DNA from: an uncultured Clostridia bacterium
Lineage (GTDB): Bacteria; Bacillota; Clostridia; Christensenellales; Borkfalkiaceae
DNA: 64,000 nt
Assembly (NCBI GenBank): GCA_947627665.1
Contig: CANQWX010000001.1
Coordinates: forward strand, 1 to 64,000
Direction of reading: 5' to 3'
Made by a program: the position numbers and the translations under genes. Shown in pieces: positions 7,760 to 15,539 of this stretch (the stretch's first letter is position 1; the number at the start of each line of letters is the position of its first letter). Below the pieces are notes generated by a model. The model was given only the letters and a program-made list of their open reading frames with translations, searched no databases and had not been told where the DNA came from.

Positions 7760-8219
7760 CCCTCACCGCACTCCCCTCCGTGGGGATTTTGTGTGCCCTC
7801 TCCTAAGGAGAGGGTGCCGAGCAACGCGAGGCGGGTGTGGTGCCAAGCCCCCTCCATGGAGGGGGGTAGGGGGGGTGGGCAAGCCCCGCGTCCTCTTTAC
7901 GTCACCCTGAGCGCAGTCGAATGGGTGACAAGTGGACCATGTTTCGACTTCGGTTAACGCCTCCGCTCAACATGACGTGATTTTCTTGTCCCCTCCAAGG
8001 AGGGGGGTAGGGGGGTGGGCAAGCCCCACGCACGTCACCCTGCCCCGCGCCCTCTTTACGTCACCCTGCCCCGCGCCCTCTTTACGTCACCCTGAGCAGC
8101 CGAGCAACGCGAGGCGTCGTCGAATGGGTGACAAGTGGACCATGTTTCGACTTCGGCTAACGCCTCCGCTCAACATGACGTGATTTTCTTACCCCCACAA
8201 GTGGGGGCAGGTCATGCCG
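7760..8219. repeat. Repeat island between rluD and the DUF6291-like gene
   Basis: No gene seen. GC-rich hairpins of the 'CCCTCTCC...GGAGAGGG' type lie at about 7795-7880. Family A copies lie at 7899-7979 and 8033-8181. In the second copy the leading segment ACGTCACCCTGCCCCGCGCC occurs in tandem before the complete element, so the repeat end itself has been amplified. The ORFs at 7932-8183 and 8135-8665 begin in the same repeated sequence and are not genes. Confidence 0.7.
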
Positions 8220-8948
8220 TTACCCGCTGCTTAGAAAGCAATCGCAGCCGCGGCCGTTGGGCAAAAAGCCCGTGTCCGAACACTTCTTACACGCATACCG
8301 CGGCAAAAAGTCGCTCTCGGCAAAGTGCAGCCGTGCCATTGCCGCACATCGCCTCTTTTTTGCCATATAGAGCAGCTTCCGAAGGGCAGACGGGTCCTCT
8401 CCCCGCGCCTCTGCCCGCGCAAGAGAGATCTCTGCGTCCTTCATCTCCCGTTCGGCGTCGCGGAATTCCACATCTCCGCGCGCCTTTTCTAAGTTTTTCT
8501 CCGCCTCGTCCTCCGCACGTTGCTTCCGGACGCTGTAAAAACGCTCCCGCTCCGCGATCTTTTCGGTGGGGTCGGTCCCGCGGGCGCGCCGCACGGCAGC
8601 GGGCGCCGAGGGAACGCGCTCCTTCTCATCTACATTCTCATTTTCATTCTCATTCTCATTCTTGAAAGCATTTGCTTTTTTTTCGGAACAAGAAAAATCG
8701 CTGCGGGGTCTGCCGCCCTGCCGTCCTGCGTCCGCCCGCTTTTGGCAGACGAGATCGTATTGCTTGCGGTCGCGGTCGAGCGTACTCTCGATCTCGAGGT
8801 AGAGCATCATGGTAAGCGCGTCGAGGGCGGGCTGTTTGCCGCCGTACTCATGGGCAAAGATCGCTTTGAGGAGGCGTCCGCTCTGCTCGAAGTCGAGCAA
8901 TTCGAGCTGCCTTCCATAGCTTTCGTAGAGGACAAAACTTTTCTTCAT
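8220..8948 (-). CDS. DUF6291-like protein with C-terminal CxxC...CxC cluster
   Basis: A 242-residue protein I recognise only in part. The N-terminal ~80 residues ('VLYESYGRQLELLDFEQSGR', 'LKAIFAHEYGG', 'LDALTMMLYLEIESTLDRD') resemble DUF6291, a domain often found in phage replication-type proteins. A low-complexity linker (KNENENENENVDEKE), encoded by tandem 6-nt units, follows, then a charged coiled coil (~130-200). The C-terminus reads 'CKKCSDTGFLPNGRGCDC', a zinc-binding pattern like that at the N-terminus of DnaC/DnaI-type helicase loaders. No loader ATPase follows. It may be a remnant of a mobile element or a host gene for replication control; both are guesses. The ATG at 8948 lies 6 nt after a TATAAT box. 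Confidence 0.55.
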   Translation of the reverse strand: MKKSFVLYESYGRQLELLDFEQSGRLLKAIFAHEYGGKQPALDALTMMLYLEIESTLDRDRKQYDLVCQKRADAGRQGGRPRSDFSCSEKKANAFKNENENENENVDEKERVPSAPAAVRRARGTDPTEKIAERERFYSVRKQRAEDEAEKNLEKARGDVEFRDAEREMKDAEISLARAEARGEDPSALRKLLYMAKKRRCAAMARLHFAESDFLPRYACKKCSDTGFLPNGRGCDCFLSSG

Positions 8949-8954
8949 GCCTCT

Positions 8955-8980
8955 ATTATATCAAACAAACGTTCGTTTGT
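8955..8980 (-). promoter_or_regulatory. -10 box and palindromic operator upstream of the DUF6291-like gene
   Basis: On the minus strand TATAAT (8960-8955) lies 6 nt before the ATG, so a transcript from it would begin at or next to the start codon. Immediately upstream is an inverted repeat ACAAACG-TT-CGTTTGT (8965-8980), shaped like a TetR-family operator and placed over the -35 to -10 spacer. The -35 box is not obvious. No TetR gene is in the window. Confidence 0.45.
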
Positions 8981-8984
8981 GTGG

Positions 8985-9740
8985 CATATGTGCCGATTAT
9001 TTTTGCTTTTTTTGTGGGGGGGCGCTTGCTGTCCCTGAAAGGGTGGAGCATTGCCTTCTGCCAACGATTGATAATCGTTGGCGCAATGCGACATGAGTGC
9101 CCCGCCTTTCTAATGTCTAATTCCTTAGGCGGCACGAGCCGCAGGCGAAGTAGCGCATTTGCCGCGCGAACGGTGACCGCCCCGCCCGCACGTTCTGTTT
9201 TTCTAAGGGCGGCACGAGCACGCAGTGCGAAGTTACACGGGCTTCTACCCGTGTGAGAAAGTACCCGAGCAACGCGAGGGTGGTTTCCGAGAACCCCTCA
9301 GTCACTCACTACGTTCGTGCCAGCTCCCCTGCAGGGGCGCCAAGATGCCCACCCCCTTTATCCCTCTCCGTGGGAGAGGGGTAGGGGTGTGGGGCGTGTT
9401 CTGAATACGTCACCCTGCCCCGCGCCCTCTTTACGTCACCCTGCCCCGCGCGCTGTTCTGTTTCTCTAAGCGCGGCACGAGCCGCAGGCGAAGTAGCAAG
9501 CCGAGCGCAGCGAGGCGTCGTCGAATGGGTGACAAGTGGACCATGTTTCGACTTCACTTCGTTCCGCTCAACATGACGTTATAAGAACAGCGCGGGGCGC
9601 CGAGAACACCACACCCGCCTCGCGTTGCTCGGCACCCTCTCCTTAGGAGAGGGCTTGCCCACCCCCTGTATCCCCCTCCGCAGGAGGGGGTTCTGTTGCC
9701 GTGGCAAAAAGCGGCAACCCTGCCGTTTTTGATTTTCTGC
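8985..9740. repeat. Repeat island upstream of der (families C, D and A)
   Basis: About 750 bp with no gene. Family C copy 1 lies at 9042-9178: GAGCATTGCCTTCTG, then the hairpin CCAACGATT-GAT-AATCGTTGG, then CCCCGCCTTTCTAATGTC and CCTTAGGCGGCACGAGCC. A family D fragment lies at about 9251-9342. A family A copy spans 9407-9579. 'CCCTCTCC/GGAGAGGG' hairpins flank these (9355-9395 and 9640-9690). ORFs called here are repeat translations. Confidence 0.7.
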
Positions 9741-9750
9741 ACGTTTTTTC

Positions 9751-9779
9751 TTTACAAAGGACGGAAATTTTTTTATAAT
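9751..9779 (+). promoter_or_regulatory. Promoter of der, abutting the start codon
   Basis: TTTACA (9751-9756), a 17-nt spacer and TATAAT (9774-9779). The in-frame ATGs are at 9780 and 9789, so a start site 6-7 nt after the -10 box would give a 5' leader of zero to four nucleotides for the ATG at 9789. No usable Shine-Dalgarno can exist in such a transcript. Confidence 0.65.
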
Positions 9780-9788
9780 ATGGGTATT

Positions 9789-11099
9789 ATGATACCTTTG
9801 ATCGCAATCGTCGGCCGTCCCAATGTCGGAAAGAGCACCTTCTTCAACAAGGTCGCGGGACGGAAGATCTCCATCACCGAGGACAGGCCCGGCGTCACGC
9901 GGGACCGCATTTACGTCACGAGCGAATGGCGCGGCAAGCCCTTTACCCTCGTCGACACGGGCGGCATCGAACTCAAAAGCGAGGACCTGATGTGGAAACA
10001 GATCGCCCTGCAGGCGCAGCTCGCCGTGGAGACCGCCGACGTCATCCTCTTCTTTACCGACGGGAAGGAGGGGCTTACAAGCTCCGATCACGACGTGGCG
10101 GACTATCTCCGCCGCAGCAAAAAGCCCGTGATCCTCGTCGTCAACAAGATCGACGACTACTCTCCCGACAAGGTGTTCGAGTTCTACTCCCTCGGCCTCG
10201 GGGAGCCGTTTGCCGTGTCTGCGGAACATTCGCGCGGCATCGGCGATGTGCTCGATAAGGCGGTGGAGTGGTTCGAAAAGGGGGAGAACGCCGAGGACGA
10301 CTCCTTAAAGATCGCGGTCGTGGGCAAGCCCAACGCGGGCAAGAGTTCCCTCGTCAACAAAATTTTGGGGGAGGAGCGCACCATCGTCACCGAGATCGCG
10401 GGCACCACGCGGGACGCGATCGACACCCCCTTCACGCGCGGGGAGAAGAAATACACCATCATCGACACGGCGGGCATCCGCCGCAAGCGCTCCGTCGGGG
10501 ACGACGTGGAGTACTATTCCGTGCTCCGCGCCTTCGACGCCATCCGCCGCGCGGACGTCGTGCTTCTCGTCGTGGACTGCACCGTCGGGCTGACCGAGCA
10601 GGACGTGCGCATCATCGGCAGAGTGCATGAGGAGGGGAAGCCCTCCGTCATCGTCATGAACAAGTGGGACGCCGTCGAAAAGGACACGCACACCATCGAG
10701 AAGTTCGAAGAAAAGCTCCAAGAGGACCTCAAATTCATGGACTATTATAAGTCCGTGTACATTTCCGCCAAGACGGGGCAGCGGGTGGAAAAACTGCTTG
10801 CCCTTGCCGAGGAAGTGTACTCCCATGCGAACTTCCGCATTCCGACGGGCGCGCTCAACGACCTTCTGATGGACGCGATGCGCGTTTCCGAGCCGCCGAG
10901 CTATCTGGGACGGCGCATGAAGCTCTATTATGCCTCGCAAGTTTCCGTGAAGCCGCCGCACTTCGTGCTGATGGTCAACGACGAAACGCTGCTGCACTTC
11001 TCCTATGCGCGCTATCTTGAAAACGTCATCCGCGAGGCGTACGATTTTTCGGGCACGCCCATCCGCATCCAGGTGCGCAGCAAAAAGGAGGACGCATGA
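9789..11099 (+). CDS. der: Ribosome-associated double GTPase Der (EngA)
   Basis: A GTPase needed for 50S ribosome assembly. The 436-residue protein has two tandem G domains: the first with 'GRPNVGKSTFFNKV', 'DTGG' and 'NKID', the second with 'GKPNAGKSSLVNKI', 'DTAGIRRK' and 'NKWD', followed by the KH-like C-terminal domain ('SYLGRRMKLYYASQVSVKPP'). Length is typical. The ATG at 9789 starts directly at the first beta strand ('MIPLIAIVGRP'); the ATG at 9780 would add three residues but lies right against the -10 box. The stop overlaps plsY by ATGA. Confidence 0.95.
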   Translation: MIPLIAIVGRPNVGKSTFFNKVAGRKISITEDRPGVTRDRIYVTSEWRGKPFTLVDTGGIELKSEDLMWKQIALQAQLAVETADVILFFTDGKEGLTSSDHDVADYLRRSKKPVILVVNKIDDYSPDKVFEFYSLGLGEPFAVSAEHSRGIGDVLDKAVEWFEKGENAEDDSLKIAVVGKPNAGKSSLVNKILGEERTIVTEIAGTTRDAIDTPFTRGEKKYTIIDTAGIRRKRSVGDDVEYYSVLRAFDAIRRADVVLLVVDCTVGLTEQDVRIIGRVHEEGKPSVIVMNKWDAVEKDTHTIEKFEEKLQEDLKFMDYYKSVYISAKTGQRVEKLLALAEEVYSHANFRIPTGALNDLLMDAMRVSEPPSYLGRRMKLYYASQVSVKPPHFVLMVNDETLLHFSYARYLENVIREAYDFSGTPIRIQVRSKKEDA

Positions 11100-11893
11100 T
11101 GCCCCTTCTCTCCGCCTCTTCCGTCATTTCGAGCGGAGGCGCAGCCGCAGTCGAGAAATCTCTCGCCTTCTCCCAACTCTGGTACTGGTTCCTCCTCATG
11201 GCAGCCGTGTGCTATCTGATCGGCTGTTTCAACTTTGCGGTGCTCATCGCGCGCTTCAAGCATAAGGACGTCCGCAAGATCGGCAGCGGCAACCCCGGCA
11301 CGATGAACATCTCCCGCGAGTTCGGCTTAAAGGTGGGGCTGCTCAATTTCCTGCTCGACGCCTGCAAGGGGGGCGTTCCCGCGCTCATCAGTTATTTTAT
11401 CTTCCGCCACTATGTGTTTGCGGGGACGGAGGTCGTCATCTCCGATTTCACCCGCTATTTTTGCGGCGTGTTCGTCATCATCGGGCACATCTGGCCCGTG
11501 ACGATGAAATTCAAGGGCGGCAAGGGGATCGCCTCCACGCTGGGACTGTTCTGGTTTTGCCTCCCCTGCGAGAAATGGTGGTATTTCTTCGTTCTGTTTG
11601 CGCTGCTTTTCGTGGGGATCGTGGGCTACATCGCCCTGACCGAGTGGGGGAGCATGGGTTCGCTTTTGGGCGTCACGGGATTTTCCGTGTGGCAGGGGCT
11701 GATCTTTTTCTTCCGCTACGAAGGGACGCTTGCAAGCGGTTGGGCGATCGCGTGTTTTATGATGCTGCTTGTGCTGAACGCATTGACGTGGTTTGCGCAC
11801 AGGAAGAATCTGGTGCGCCTCTATGCAGGCGAGGAACACCGCACGTCGGTGCGGAAGCTCTCCCACGGCAAGCGCGGGATGAAAAATATGTAA
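11096..11893 (+). CDS. plsY: Acyl-phosphate:glycerol-3-phosphate acyltransferase with a repeat-derived N-terminus
   Basis: Makes lysophosphatidate from acyl-phosphate and glycerol-3-phosphate in phospholipid synthesis. The product is 265 residues against a usual ~200. Family motifs are clear: 'KIGSGNPGTMNISREFG', 'LLDACKGGVPALISY' and 'GHIWPVTMKFKGGKGIAS'. The first ~27 residues do not belong to the family; codons ~10-23 are a copy of repeat family B. The normal PlsY N-terminus would start near the ATG at 11198 ('MAAVCYLIGCFNFAVLIARF'). The start at 11096 overlaps the der stop by ATGA and is therefore favoured for coupling, but the internal start cannot be excluded. Confidence 0.9.
   Translation: MMPLLSASSVISSGGAAAVEKSLAFSQLWYWFLLMAAVCYLIGCFNFAVLIARFKHKDVRKIGSGNPGTMNISREFGLKVGLLNFLLDACKGGVPALISYFIFRHYVFAGTEVVISDFTRYFCGVFVIIGHIWPVTMKFKGGKGIASTLGLFWFCLPCEKWWYFFVLFALLFVGIVGYIALTEWGSMGSLLGVTGFSVWQGLIFFFRYEGTLASGWAIACFMMLLVLNALTWFAHRKNLVRLYAGEEHRTSVRKLSHGKRGMKNM
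11123..11164 (+). repeat. Family B repeat inside the plsY 5' coding region
   Basis: GTCATTTCGAGCGGAGGCGC...GTCGAGAAATCTC matches the family B repeat at 1073-1115 (GTCATTTCGACCGAAG...GGAGAAATCTC) and at 12565-12610. It is read in frame as part of plsY and encodes a small-residue-rich stretch ('SSGGAAAVEKS') absent from PlsY homologues as I know them. Confidence 0.7.
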
Positions 11894-12136
11894 AGAGGTT
11901 CACAAAATTTGTCTTGCGACAAATTTTCGTGAGGAAATGGGCTGTGCGCGCCTTAACTTGCTTGTCCTCTCGTTCGCCTTGTCCAACACGAAGCCGTAGG
12001 TGTGCGGCAAATTGGGTCGCCCACGGCGGAAGTGAATTCCGCCTAAGGCATGGGGATTATATTAAGCCGTAAGCATACGGCAAATTGTGGGCGCTTATGG
12101 AAAAGCGCGGGATGAAAAATATGTAAAGAGGTTCAC
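11870..12136 (+). repeat. 34-bp direct repeat copying the plsY 3' end
   Basis: The sequence AAGCGCGGGATGAAAAATAT...GGTTCAC, which encodes the last PlsY codons and stop, occurs at 11870-11903 and again at 12103-12136, exactly 233 bp apart. The second copy is out of any gene. Between them lie a short hairpin, AT-richer sequence and two 'GCCGTA...CGGCAAATTG' segments. This could be an insertion flanked by a long target duplication, or a tandem duplication that has since diverged. Confidence 0.65.
11901..11931 (+). terminator. Possible intrinsic terminator after plsY
   Basis: AAAATTTGTC (11904-11913) pairs with GACAAATTTT (11918-11927) around TTGC. The stem is AT-rich and the T run is only four bases, so it is a weak candidate. 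Confidence 0.35.
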
Positions 12137-12800
12137 GCGTTTCTTTGCTCCTTCCCCCCTTGCCCACCCCTCGAGGTGGAGCCTTGCCTTCTGCCAACGA
12201 TTGATAATCGTTGGCGCAATGCGACATGAGTGCCCCGCCTTTCTAATGTCTAATTCCTTAGGCGGCACGAGCCGTTAGGCGAAGTAGCGCATTTGCCGCG
12301 CGAACGGTGACCGAACACGGGCTTCTACCCCGTGTGAGAAGGGTGGATTGCCGCAACGGCGGCAAGACGGAAGGGGTGTCGTAAACAAAAACACCCCCTC
12401 AGTCACTCGCTAGCTCGTGACAGCTCCCCCTCAAGGGGCAGCCGAGATTACTTGCTGTCCCTTTTAGGGAAAGTGGCGAACGCAGTGAGCCGAAAGGGTT
12501 CTCAAAACCCCTCAGTTTCGCTCCGCTCAACAGCTCCCCTACAAGGGGCAGCCGAGAATTTATTCGTCATTTCGACCAAGGGAGCGAAGCGACCGCGTGG
12601 AGAAATCTCAACCTTATTATAATGCGGTAGAGATTCCTCGACTGCGCTCGGAATGACGTTTTAGAACGGCGCGGGGCGACTTCGGCTAACGCCTCGCCAG
12701 TTCCCCTGCAAGGGGCGCCGAGATTGCCCACCCCCTTTATCCCCCTCCCATGGAGGGGGTACCCTCTCCGTGGGAGAGGGGTAGGGGTGTGGGGCGCCTT
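11932..12800. repeat. Repeat island downstream of plsY (families C, D and B)
   Basis: No gene seen. Family C copy 2 lies at 12176-12338 with the perfect hairpin CCAACGATT-GAT-AATCGTTGG. Two family D copies lie at about 12388-12446 and 12450-12553. Family B copy 3 spans 12565-12659 and ends in GGAATGACGT. A 'CCCTCC...GGAGGG' and 'CCCTCTCC...GGAGAGGG' hairpin pair follows at 12730-12790. All small ORFs called here come from repeats. Confidence 0.7.
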
Positions 12801-12820
12801 TCCGATAGAGGCGGCAGCAC

Positions 12821-12849
12821 TGTCATTTTTTGCGAGCGTAGGCAATAAT
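12821..12849 (+). promoter_or_regulatory. Candidate promoter immediately before the DUF368 gene
   Basis: TGTCAT (12821-12826), a 17-nt spacer and AATAAT (12844-12849) lie just before the ATG at 12858, with no Shine-Dalgarno between. The boxes are weaker than those before der, so the promoter is tentative. Its position would again give an almost leaderless mRNA. Confidence 0.4.
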
Positions 12850-12857
12850 CATAAACC

Positions 12858-13802
12858 ATGGAACAGCAAAACACGGCAAAACAGAATAAGCTCGTTTGCT
12901 TTCTTTTCGACGTCCTGCGCGGCGTGGCAATCGGCGTGGCCTTCATCATCCCCGGCTTTTCGGGCGGGTCGGTCGCCGCCATCCTCGGCGTCTATGAAAA
13001 GCTCGTCGGCGCGATCGCCGATTTCTTCAAGCACTTCAAATCGAGCTTTCTCACCCTGCTTCCCATTGTTCTGGGAATGCTCCTCGGGGTGGCGGCGCTC
13101 ATCCTGCCCATCCAGTGGGGGCTGAAACACTACCCCATGCCCACCGTCACGCTGTTCGTGGGGCTGGCGCTCGGCGGACTGCCCTCCGTGACCGACAAAA
13201 TGAAAGGGGAACCGCCGTCAAAGCCCTCGTGGAAGCACCTTTTCGCCTGCATCCTTCCGCTCGCGGCGGCGGCTTCCCTCTGCTTTCTCCCCCTCGGGAA
13301 AGAAGCCGACCTCTTCCACCTCGGTTTCGGCGGGTATCTCCTGCTCGTCCTCGTCGGGATCGTCGGCTCGGCGGCGCTCGTCGTCCCCGGCATCTCGGGG
13401 TCCATGCTCCTGCTCATCTTCGGCTATTATAACCCCATTGTCGCGCTCATCACGGAAAATTTACTGCACGGGCAGCAGATCGGGATCTGCCTTCTCGTGC
13501 TTGCCTGCCTCGCGGCGGGACTTGTCATCGGGTTTTTCGGCATCTCCGTCCTCATGAAGTTCCTCTTGAAGAAGTTCCCCCGCGGCACCTACTTTGCGAT
13601 CTTCGGCTTTATCGTCGGCAGCGTGCCCGCGGTGTACGCTTCGGTGATCCGCGAAACGGGCACCGTTTTGTTCTCGGATCCGTGGTATTGGGCCGTTGCC
13701 GCCATGATGCTCCTCGTCGGCTTCGTGTTGTCGCTTACATTGGTCCTTTGGTCGAAGAGGAGAGCTGCTTCCCAACAAGGAGGGGAGAGCAAGCGGGAGT
13801 GA
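12858..13802 (+). CDS. DUF368 polyprenyl-phosphate transporter
   Basis: Members of DUF368 have been shown to return undecaprenyl phosphate, the lipid carrier for peptidoglycan and teichoic acids, across the membrane. The 314-residue protein has eight or more membrane helices and two inverted-repeat halves, each with the family loop: 'AFIIPGFSGGSVAAILGVYE' (residues ~27-46) and 'ALVVPGISGSMLLLIFGYYN' (~172-191). Length is as expected. It is followed by a strong terminator and is apparently monocistronic. Its place directly upstream of a glycan-degradation region may be chance. Confidence 0.88.
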   Translation: MEQQNTAKQNKLVCFLFDVLRGVAIGVAFIIPGFSGGSVAAILGVYEKLVGAIADFFKHFKSSFLTLLPIVLGMLLGVAALILPIQWGLKHYPMPTVTLFVGLALGGLPSVTDKMKGEPPSKPSWKHLFACILPLAAAASLCFLPLGKEADLFHLGFGGYLLLVLVGIVGSAALVVPGISGSMLLLIFGYYNPIVALITENLLHGQQIGICLLVLACLAAGLVIGFFGISVLMKFLLKKFPRGTYFAIFGFIVGSVPAVYASVIRETGTVLFSDPWYWAVAAMMLLVGFVLSLTLVLWSKRRAASQQGGESKRE

Positions 13803-13829
13803 CCCCGTCGCCCGAAAGAAACGGGGCCG

Positions 13830-13876
13830 CCCGCCCGCGCCGCTGCGTTTTCCGCGGCGCGGGCGGGCTTTTTTTG
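13830..13876 (+). terminator. Strong intrinsic terminator after the DUF368 gene
   Basis: GCCCGCCCGCGCCGC (13830-13844) pairs perfectly with GCGGCGCGGGCGGGC (13855-13869) across a 10-nt loop, followed by seven T residues. Confidence 0.9.
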
Positions 13877-13982
13877 CGCGGTTTTTCAGACAACAAAATG
13901 AAAAAAAGTTGCAAAATTATCAAGATGGTGAATATTTCAATAAAATATATGGTCATGCGCGTGAAAAACAGCAAATAATAAA

Positions 13983-14031
13983 GAAAATTTTTTTCAAAAC
14001 CGTTGACAAACCTCTGTTTCTGTATTAAAAT
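13983..14031 (+). promoter_or_regulatory. Promoter of the first glycan operon with an upstream A/T block
   Basis: TTGACA (14003-14008), a 17-nt spacer and TAAAAT (14026-14031). Directly upstream is GAAAATTTTTTTC (13983-13995) followed by AAAACC, an imperfect inverted repeat GAAAA-TTT-TTTTC. The same AATTTTTTTCAAAACC block precedes the -35 of the second glycan operon. It could be an UP element or the binding site of the RpiR regulator encoded at 23749. Confidence 0.65.
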
Positions 14032-14072
14032 TTAGGCAAGGAAAATTACTTTCATAAAGAGGAATGCAAACC

Positions 14073-15539
14073 ATGAAAAAATTGCCGTTATTCTTCAGGA
14101 CGCTGATGTGTTTGACCGTATCCGTGCTGCTGCTCTTTTCCTGCATGCTCGCCGGGTGCGACCCGCTTTTGCCCGACGAGAACGATCCCTCGCTCGAGCA
14201 GCCCGATAATCCCGACAAGGAACCGGACAAGGAACCCGAGAAACCCTTCTCGGTCGTGTACCGTTCGGGGTACAAGCCCGAAAAGTTCGGCGAAGTGACG
14301 AATGAGATCACCGAGCTTGGCGCGGGCGTGCACCTCGTTGCGAACAAGCTGAAAAAGACGAACGGGCAGGACGTCGTCGTCTATGCCGTGGAAGTCGACC
14401 TCAAAAAGGCGAACATCGTCGCGGGAACCAAGGACAACGTCGCCGAGGGATTTTCCTATACCAAGACCACGCCCTATCAAATGGCGCAGGCATGGGAGAA
14501 GGACACGGGCGGCCACGTCTATATGTCCCTCAATGCCGACTTCTTCGGCGGCTATTGCGTGAACGCCTTCGTAAAGGACGGCGTCATCGTCAAAGACAGC
14601 CACAACGACGAGGGCAAATACGACTATCGGCAAGGCGCCGATGTGCCCGCCTCCGCGCCCATGCTCTTCGGCGTGAAGGGGACGACGGCGCAGATCGCAC
14701 CCATCCGGAAATACGAGGGCGATCCCGCCTCGCCGTCGGTCAAGGAGCAGCTCGTCAAGGCGAAGCTCTCCTACAAGCTGACGGACGGAGAAAACGTGCT
14801 CGATTTCCAGGAGAACGGCAAAGTTTCGTCCGATTTCATCACCTACCGTTCGAGCGGCGGCGCCAAGCAAAAAGGCGGCTATGCCGTCAAGGTGGACAAT
14901 TCCAAGGGCATCTTCGGCCTCACCGTACTCGAAGTGACGCACGTCACGGAGGATACCCGTTTTTCGGCGGGCGACGGCTACGGGTATCTCGTCACCAAGG
15001 ACGAGGACGGGGCATACGGCAAATATCTCTCCTCCCTCAAAGCGGGGGACAAGGTAGAGCTTGCGGTCACCTCTCCCGACGGGACGTGGAACGGCTATGA
15101 AACCATTCTCGGCTGCCGCCAGGCGCTCGTTGTGGACAATAAGATCGCCGACACCGTCGAAAAAGAGAACACCAACGGCGCGCAAAGCCCCGACGTGCCC
15201 CGCTCGGCGGTCGGCATCAAGCCCAACGGCAACGTCGTCATCTTCGCGGTCGAATCGATGTATTACGGGACGACACAACCGGACAGAAAGGGCAAGCCCC
15301 CCGTAGAGGGCGATACCCACGGCATGAATTTGCCCGAACTCGCCGAATTTGCCTACTACTACGGCTGCACGCAGGCGGCGAACTTCGACGGCGGCGGCTC
15401 CACCCAGCTCGTCGTGCGCGGCGAAAAAGAGGAAACGGGCAGAGTGGTCGTCCGCTCCTCCGATACGGCAAGCACGGAACTTACCGGCACCCGCCCCGTC
15501 ATGAACGGCATTCTGGTCACTTCGAGGAAAGAGGCATGA
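14073..15539 (+). CDS. Secreted lipoprotein, NAGPA-type phosphodiester glycosidase
   Basis: The NAGPA (DUF2233) domain hydrolyses N-acetylglucosamine-1-phosphodiesters in characterised members. This 488-residue lipoprotein has a signal peptide with lipobox 'CMLAGC', a charged spacer ('DKEPDKEPEKP') and the catalytic domain with 'VYMSLNADFFGGY', 'GCRQALVVDNK', 'PRSAVGIKPNGNVVIFAV' and 'AANFDGGGSTQLVV', the most conserved family block. The start at 14073 is preferred over 14064 because GAGGA is nine nt upstream of the former and touches the latter. It is the first gene after a consensus promoter and overlaps the SGNH gene by ATGA. It would act on the outer face of the membrane. Confidence 0.85.
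   Translation: MKKLPLFFRTLMCLTVSVLLLFSCMLAGCDPLLPDENDPSLEQPDNPDKEPDKEPEKPFSVVYRSGYKPEKFGEVTNEITELGAGVHLVANKLKKTNGQDVVVYAVEVDLKKANIVAGTKDNVAEGFSYTKTTPYQMAQAWEKDTGGHVYMSLNADFFGGYCVNAFVKDGVIVKDSHNDEGKYDYRQGADVPASAPMLFGVKGTTAQIAPIRKYEGDPASPSVKEQLVKAKLSYKLTDGENVLDFQENGKVSSDFITYRSSGGAKQKGGYAVKVDNSKGIFGLTVLEVTHVTEDTRFSAGDGYGYLVTKDEDGAYGKYLSSLKAGDKVELAVTSPDGTWNGYETILGCRQALVVDNKIADTVEKENTNGAQSPDVPRSAVGIKPNGNVVIFAVESMYYGTTQPDRKGKPPVEGDTHGMNLPELAEFAYYYGCTQAANFDGGGSTQLVVRGEKEETGRVVVRSSDTASTELTGTRPVMNGILVTSRKEA

Noticed and set aside
8220-8948. Prophage
   Set aside because: Only one replication-like gene; no integrase, capsid, terminase or lysis genes nearby.
8985-9740. Possible CRISPR or tRNA cluster in a hairpin-rich gap
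   Set aside because: The hairpins belong to dispersed repeat families without regular spacing, and no tRNA cloverleaf or CCA end was found.
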